Shown here: positions 58,250 to 64,000 of the stretch, in pieces
How the letters are laid out: every line of letters begins with the position of its first letter
Position numbering within the stretch: position 1 is the first letter of the stretch
Source of the DNA: Tuctoria greenei
Taxonomy: Eukaryota; Streptophyta; Magnoliopsida; Poales; Poaceae
Direction: 5' to 3'
Assembly (NCBI GenBank): GCA_036927565.1
Contig: JAYESD010000009.1
Coordinates: 163,888,929-163,952,928, forward strand
DNA length: 64,000 nt
The notes under the pieces: generated by a model
The model's input: only the letters and a program-made list of their open reading frames with translations
Told to the model about the DNA's origin: nothing
The model's database searches: none
Translations under genes and position numbers: made by a program

Positions 58250-58676
58250 TATAGCCGTCAGTGTCTACTGACCGACGGTCATAAGTACCGTAAAGCCGTC
58301 AGTTTAACTCCCAAACCGACGGCTATAGGTCCACTAGAGCGCTTACAATGCGTCTATATGGCCGTCGGTTCCGACGACTTTAAAATGTATTAAAGTTGTT
58401 GGGAGGTGGGTCGACGGCCTTATTGCTTTATGACCGTCGGGCTACCGTGATCGACGTTCATACTGTGCTTTCGCAGTAAATCTGTCGGGGTACGAGGCCC
58501 GGCCACTTTAATGTATTAAAGCCATCGGTCCCTATGACTTTAAGGGGTTAAGAACATCGATCTAGATTCGACGGCTATGGCCGTCGGTAGGCTGACATTC
58601 TTAGTCTAAACTCGTCGGTTATTGGAGCTTACCGACGGCTATAAGACTGATATTTCTTTGCGCATTTCCTGTAGTG
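58250..58676. repeat. CACTA-1 right subterminal repeats and terminus
   Basis: At least ten CCGTCGG/CCGACGG motifs or one-base variants, ending TTTCCTGTAGTG, followed by the TAT duplication. Confidence 0.85.
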
Positions 58677-58679
58677 TAT

Positions 58680-59242
58680 GCTTCCAGATTGTGTTTGGGC
58701 CATTTTGGGCAGGTGCTGCAGGCTGCAAAAGAAACGCATATATAGCTTGCTGCAAAGAAAATTACTAGTAGTGCTCTATGCGGTGATTTCACCTTACACC
58801 AAATTTCTCCATGAATCCAAACTTCCATCAAATCCTGCACATGTGCTTGAAACTGACCAACAGGCACCAGACGATAGCCGTACGTGGACCTTGGTAGTGC
58901 TGATTGATATATGTATTTTTTTGGCATTTTAGCTCCTAAACTGGTAGTACAAGATTTTCTAATCAGCCTTAATAAGAATCTGAAAAGGAGTAGATTTTAC
59001 AAATGAATTGTTTTTCAAAAAGACCGGACATTCAGTGTTTCATTATAAGGAAGAAGACATTTGGTGTCATGTACAAGAGGAACGCATCATAAGCCTAGAT
59101 TACACCCTCATCTCCATACTATAACCACAAGGAGTGATCTAATAATATATTCCCGGTGATGATGGTTAGTGATCATTGACGCCAAGTTTTTGTAGCCAAC
59201 ATCTTACTGCAATTGAAGCTAGTGCTTCAGGCCATTGACGAT
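58680..59242. other. No gene seen
   Basis: Genomic flank of CACTA-1; two overlapping short frames on opposite strands near 58620-58930 have no motif. Confidence 0.5.
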
Positions 59243-59415
59243 TTCATCTATCATGTGCTCGCCGCTCGGTACCCTGAAAAATTTGTTGGCTCCAGTCATT
59301 CCATATTCCCCACAGGACTGCGACAACAATCGACCTAATGCCATTGTTCCGGCCAGCACAAGGTTTTCCCGTCAGCATGTTGAACCAATCAGTCACGGAG
59401 TAGCATCCAATTTAG
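59243..59415 (-). pseudogene. LINE (L1-type) ORF2 3'-end remnant
   Basis: On the minus strand one frame reads DWFNMLTG, then SIVVAVLWGIWNDW and QQIFQGTE before a TGA. This resembles the zinc-binding RT C-terminal region of plant L1 elements (pattern: hydrophobic, LW.IW..RN...F). Upstream sequence is disrupted. Short match, so tentative. Confidence 0.45.
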
Positions 59416-59897
59416 ACGGATTCAAATGCCGCTCCATTGTCCAATCACTTTAAATCAAATTTGTAAGGACGTGAGACACTCTGAGAAGAGATGACGTGCT
59501 CATTCCAAATTCCGATAACAGAGAGAGTGGGGAAGATGTCTCACATGTGGTCGCGAATACCAGCGTGAAATTATTACTCGAAGGCCTGGGTCTTAATGCT
59601 TCTACCGTAGCACACGTCGGACGAGTACTCCAGTAATTCCTGGCGCCCCTCATTCCCAACGTCATGGGTACCAATATCAACACTGAAGGTTCATAAACTA
59701 GCCTGAAAACTTGAGAAAAAGGCTTGGAAACTGAGATGGGCAATGCTTTACTGTTATCTGGCTGTCTCTTATTCTCATCCTATTAACAAATGCATGGATA
59801 TACCTTCAGTTGATACTGGCGGAAAGCACAAGGATATAGTTACAAATAGTGCAGGCGTGCGAGAGGCTGCTTGTCATAGGCACTTTCCTTTAAATAA

Positions 59898-60183
59898 GGG
59901 TGTTTTGCAATGTTGCCCTAGTTTTGATATCTAATTGCACGTTTGCTCTCATTTTTTCAACTTGGCATATGTTTGCCCCTGGCTTTTAAAAAGTATGACA
60001 CACTCGCCCTTATAATTGCACAATTGCCCTTGCTCTTCAGATGAAAACAGGGGGTAAACATGCAACAACAGATGTAAACATGTCATTCATTTCCAAAATG
60101 CAGGGAGAAAATTGTCAAGCTGAAAGAAACAAGGACAAATGTGCAATTAGACCTCAAAACAGGGGCATTAAAGCAAATATCTC
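59898..60183. mobile_element. Mutator-type MITE 1
   Basis: 286 bp with long imperfect inverted ends (left GGGTGTTTTGC...CTAATTGCACGTTTGCTC; right in reverse GAGATATTTGC...CTAATTGCACATTTGTCC). The 9-bp duplication TTTAAATAA flanks it at 59889-59897 and 60184-60192. A 9-bp duplication is the Mutator hallmark. Non-coding. Confidence 0.7.
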
Positions 60184-60259
60184 TTTAAATAAATAGAGTA
60201 GTAATTTATTCATCCAGAAAAGGACTAGTACATTGAATAGGAACCTCATACAAAAATTC

Positions 60260-60968
60260 GGATTCATATCCTCTGCATTCCTTCAGTCAATGCAGAGGGC
60301 TCCTTGACTGCAGTTGTTGAAATCTGGACCACTAATATCTAGATCAAGGGCTGAGGTAGTTTTAAACTTTTTCAATAAAAAATCCAAAGGCCTGTTAATT
60401 AATAATCACTATCATCAATCATTACAGTTATTGACTAAACACTATTATTAACATTTAACCAGTATCATGAACCCTACAATTACCAACTTTTATGATTTAT
60501 GCATTTACAAAATTATATTACTAGATTATTATACAACTAATATAATCTTTACAAATTAAACAGGATTACAATTAACAAAAAATCTAATCTTTTTTTACCG
60601 CCGATATATAGTTGTAAAACAATCAAATAGAAATTTTCTTCAATGTATAAATCATAAAATTTGTTAATTTGTTATATTTGTTAATGGTAAAGATCACTGA
60701 TTAATGAGAGTGATTAAATGTAATTAGTCATTAATTATCAGTATCCTGAAATTTAACCCATTTTCAGGAGCTACAGACTCAAATTGTTTTTATTGAAGAA
60801 CGGAGCGAAGAGTAAAGAAATAAAAGAACATACATGAATTTTTATTTTTTATTGAAAAAGCTTAAAACTACCTCAGCCCTTGATCTAGGTATAAATGGTC
60901 CAGATTTCAACTACAGCAGGGGAAAGAGTCCTCTGCATTGATTAAAGCAATGCAGAAGATATGGATCC
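60260..60968. mobile_element. Mutator-type MITE 2
   Basis: 709 bp with ~125-bp inverted ends (left GGATTCATATCCTCTGCATT; right in reverse GGATCCATATCTTCTGCATT; both continue to GATCAAGGGCTGAGGTAG). A perfect 9-bp duplication CAAAAATTC is at 60251-60259 and 60969-60977. The core is AT-rich and non-coding. Confidence 0.85.
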
Positions 60969-60977
60969 CAAAAATTC

Positions 60978-61730
60978 TACCCTGCCTTAATGAGGATGTA
61001 AAAGTTTTTTAGGCATGAATTTTATGTATAACTCGACACGTGCCTGTCCTAAATGGTGATGTAAAATGATTTATTTTTTTTGGCACAGATGGACTGTTTA
61101 CCGTGTACACCATTTCTGTGGCTGGAGGCCGCTAAAAATTGCCTACGAGGCAATGAGGACGACATAGGAATCAGGACCAAGACATTTTACCCGGATCATG
61201 CATTCGCGCCACGATCAACGGCGTGCCACGAGGAACGCAGTGTGTCCGCCGATGCCACAGAGAGGAGGAGCAGATGCCGGTAAAACTTACCATCAGATGG
61301 AAGACACAATGCCTAACTGTCATGTCACTTGTATGTCCACTGACACACGTGTGTGCAATAGGATAGCGCGTATACGAACGCATCCTACGGTCATACGCAT
61401 GGCTGAGCGAACACTGGACACTGTAAGCATGCTCGCGGCTGATGTTCGTTTGGAGAAATACTGATGTAGAATAATATATTGGGGTAGATTAACGGAATAA
61501 CAAATAATCTTGAATTTAAGATATTACATTGGAATGAGCGACACGTTGTTGAGCTATATGCGGGTTCTGGAGGCCGGTAGGTAATTTATTGAAGTCGGAT
61601 GCACCCGTTGGAAGGCCTTGAAGTGGTTGCGTTCAAAATTTATCACACATTTTTGTTCAAAATATATTATGTAACGACTGGTTTATTTATCCCTAGAGAT
61701 GTTTCCTACGGATATAGGTGGCCAACAAGC
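60978..61730. other. No gene seen
   Basis: Small overlapping frames at 61080-61464 on both strands show no recognisable motif or splice context. Confidence 0.5.
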
Positions 61731-62017
61731 CCTTCCGTGCCGGCCCGGAAATGGAACGGGTCATGCCGGGCTGGGGCAGCATGACGGGCATGTGCCTCGG
61801 TCCAGGCTAATTTTACATGTGTTGTGTCATGCCGGGCTCAAGACGGGTCGTGCCGGGTTGGTCTAAAGCCCGACGATGATAAAAAGATAAATTGAGAAAT
61901 GGAAAAATGATACGGACTTAAACGGGCTGTAGTGGGCCTTCGCGGACTATGCGGGCCATGCACGGGCTGGTGGGCCAACCGTTAAGCGGGTCGTGTCGGG
62001 CTAACACGATGGGCCGA
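61731..62017. repeat. Degenerate GGGC/CGGGC(T/C) repeat region
   Basis: Dispersed imperfect copies of GCCGGGCT, GGGTCGTG and CGGGCC. It looks like the low-complexity body of a grass DNA-transposon derivative, but I see no clear ends. Confidence 0.3.
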
Positions 62018-62300
62018 TGATAACTCCCACGGATCTGAAGGAAAGAACCAGCCACAGACAAATCAGATCTTCAAGATGAAGAAGATCCGATGAAAATTCT
62101 GTGGCGGCGGCAAGTGCAAAGATTGCTAGGGTAGAGAGAAAACTAATCCTAGCCTGGCTCTAATTACCATATTATGAATAGCACTTGTATTATTATGAGA
62201 CCAACCGACCACAATATATAGAGGTACAAAAAAATTACAAATATTTAAATAACCCCTCAGACAATGGGAAAACGCGATATACTCCTATATCTCTAACACA
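62018..62300 (-). mobile_element. Possible solo Copia LTR
   Basis: Read on the minus strand it starts TGTTAGAGATATAGGAGTAT, includes GTACCTCTATATATTGTGG and ends GTGGGAGTTATCA, a typical short Copia LTR layout with TG...CA ends. I find no matching 5-bp duplication and no internal domain, so it may be truncated. Confidence 0.5.
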
Positions 62301-62422
62301 ACACTCGTTTCATACATGTATACCTCATACCTGGTCTCAGTACAAGTCATGGTGACGGAAATAAAACAGTAAATGATAGGATTTCTTGTTACAATGCACA
62401 ATGAATACCAAATTCTAATGTG

Positions 62423-62495
62423 CCCCTTCCATCCCAAATTACTCATCACTCTCTAGTTTAAAAATGAACTAGAGAGTGATTTGGGATGGAGGGAG
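62423..62495. mobile_element. Stowaway-like MITE, very short
   Basis: Left CCCTTCCATCCCAAAT, right in reverse CTCCCTCCATCCCAAAT, then paired CACTCTCTAGTTT arms around a tiny loop. TA follows the right end. Confidence 0.65.
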
Positions 62496-63747
62496 TACTC
62501 CTTAGTGAAAGCACCAAACCCAACTTTATGTGTTTGTCCGTTTTGCGTAATTCCATCTCATTAAATTGCATTTCACCTTCTTATTCTCTTATCCAGTGAT
62601 AGAGTTAGTTTTTAATTTGAATTGTTTCAAAAAATTATCAAAACACAAGTCCATTTCACTTAGCCACCTATATACGAGCCTCGATCTTTCACATTGATGG
62701 AGAAGGACACAACACATTAGCTCTTGCTTTAAAGGCATTAAAAAACATCGTCAGAAACCTTTACCAGAAGTTTGTTGCATAATGAATGTGCACTTGTGTT
62801 GAACAACGTGCACATGCCTTATGATCTATAAAACTTGCATCCATATATATCCTAGCAATTCCTTGTTTGATGTGTTAATGCGTGCCATCAAGCTAGCTTC
62901 TGGTAAAGCTTCTCAACTAAGTAGTGCTACAGAAATAAGCTGCACACGTTGGATGGGTATGTCGACGAGGCTCCCTTTGGCTAGTATATACAGTAAAAGG
63001 GAGAGCAGATGATGATGATTTTTGACTCCCGCTTTGAGAGAAGCGAACCATGTGGCAAATCTGGTGCACACACACGAATCTCTTAAGTTGCTATTGTTGT
63101 TATTTGGAAAAGAGAGCCACCATGGCCGGAGTGGCATGAGACATAGGGCTGTGAGGTATCAGGATCACATCAACACGGTGTTCACGCTTTGGAGGTACTA
63201 GGAGCGTCGAGGCAGTTGGCCAGCGGGGAAAACATCGCTAGGACAGGGATAGATCAACAAGGTAGAAGATATGCCGCTGGTCTCTCTCGTTTATTGATGT
63301 TACGGAGCAGTTTTGCTGCTGTCGCAACCTTCTTGATCCTGCGTAGGCATGTCTAGAGCGAGCTTTTTTTGAAGCAATTGTGATGATGCTAGTTCTGAAC
63401 CTGATGGCTGGCCCTGTCCATTAAAGTGGCACAAGTGTGGGACCTCCCAATTTGGTCAGTCTTCCAAGCAAGCTGACATATCGGGGCTGTCCATACCTGT
63501 TGATCACACCACTGACGGGGACCAAGGGGTGGTCGTCTGCAGCAGATGACGAGCTCTCAGCAGCGGCAGCGACCTGGGACATTGTGCCAACAGTGACAAT
63601 GACTTGGTGTATGTAGGCCTTTCATGAGGCATCAAGATGACTCATGAATCAATTAACCCTTTCTTTTCTTGAGGCAAACGAATAATGATATAGGCTCTTT
63701 TTTAGGTGCAAGAGACATATACAGTGCAGTGGAGTCATAGAGTGTAA
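62496..63747. other. No gene seen
   Basis: Mixed-composition DNA; the short frames at 62821-63137 lie on opposite strands over each other and have no motif. Confidence 0.45.
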
Positions 63748-63868
63748 GACCGTCTGCAGTGGTGTTGCTGTAAAGATTGTTGGATAGTGTAAATTTAGAG
63801 TAAATACTGTAAAAGTAGAAGGAGAATAGTGTATAGAGTAATGTAGAGAGTAACGACTGCAGATAGCC
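63748..63868. mobile_element. Tourist/Harbinger-like MITE
   Basis: 121 bp; left end GACCGTCTGCAGTGG, right end in reverse GGCTATCTGCAGTCG (11 of 15 matching), flanked by TAA at 63745-63747 and 63869-63871. Non-coding. Confidence 0.5.
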
Positions 63869-64000
63869 TAAGATTTAGCTGAATAGTTAATTGCACCACA
63901 AGCTTCCGCCATGTATTGTTTGGGCTGCACCATCACATCTCCATGGCTGGGACGACAAGAAGTTATGGTAGTATTGCTGTACATGGAGTTTTTGTATCCA

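Larger units (their letters stand above)
1697..58676 (+). mobile_element. CACTA-1: outer CACTA (En/Spm) DNA transposon, with nested insertions
   Basis: The left end is CACTACAAGAATCAGACAAA and the right end, read in reverse, CACTACAGGAAATGCGCAAA; both continue into GAAATrTC. The 3-bp target duplication TAT is at 1694-1696 and 58677-58679. Subterminal CCGTCGG/CCGACGG motifs cluster at both ends. The same-strand gene order is a TNP2-like transposase followed by a TNPA-like gene, as in En/Spm. Removing element A (3480-25201) and the insertion at 30090-56532 with their duplications leaves about 8.8 kb, close to the 9.2 kb of CACTA-2. Multiple stops and frameshifts make both genes inactive, so it could only move with help in trans, and its present 57-kb length makes that unlikely. 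Confidence 0.9.

Noticed and set aside
61080..61464. Two overlapping plus-strand frames with an ATG
   Set aside because: No motif, no splice or promoter context, and an opposite-strand frame overlaps them.

Overview
The window is a stack of nested plant transposable elements. Gene content (CACTA TNP2/TNPA-like genes, SIRE-type Copia elements, Stowaway, Tourist and Mutator-type MITEs) points to a grass (Poaceae) nuclear genome, probably heterochromatic; I cannot name the species. I found no intact ordinary host gene. The only host-like coding sequence is a phytocyanin fragment carried inside a CACTA element, plus an unidentified open frame cut by the left window edge (3-344).

The backbone is an old CACTA transposon, CACTA-1 (1697-58676, TSD TAT, + strand). 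Without its insertions it would be about 8.8 kb. It holds a decayed TNP2-like transposase gene (ATG at 3385, end near 28610) followed by a multi-exon TNPA-like gene (28751-57998). The transposase gene is split by Copia element A (3480-25201, TSD GCCAT, minus strand, SIRE type with an extra ORF downstream of pol). The right (5') LTR of A is split by a different Copia element, B (13672-23962, TSD ATCCC, minus strand).

An intron of the CACTA-1 TNPA-like gene holds a TGTCA...TGACA insertion (30090-56532), probably a very long solo LTR. That insertion holds Copia element C (34299-54805, TSD AAAAT, minus strand), of the same family as A. The 5' LTR of C is in turn split by a second CACTA element, CACTA-2 (45490-54677, TSD TTT, minus strand). 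CACTA-2 carries its own transposase pseudogene, a ten-exon TNPA-like gene with a single nonsense codon, a long hairpin, and a captured phytocyanin fragment in its leader intron.

Both CACTA elements share one plan: subterminal repeats, GC-rich leader exon, leader intron, transposase, TNPA-like gene, subterminal repeats. The Copia elements read LTR, iMet-type primer-binding site, gag, pol (protease, integrase, RT, RNase H), extra ORF (A and C only), polypurine tracts, LTR. A has an open pol but broken gag and extra ORF; C has an intact extra ORF but nonsense codons in pol and gag. None looks autonomous.

The flanks (1-1696 and 58680-64000) contain MITEs, a LINE remnant, a probable solo Copia LTR and otherwise featureless AT-rich DNA. 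All boundaries, splice sites and breaks were read by eye from the sequence; family names rest on recognised motifs and were not searched against databases.
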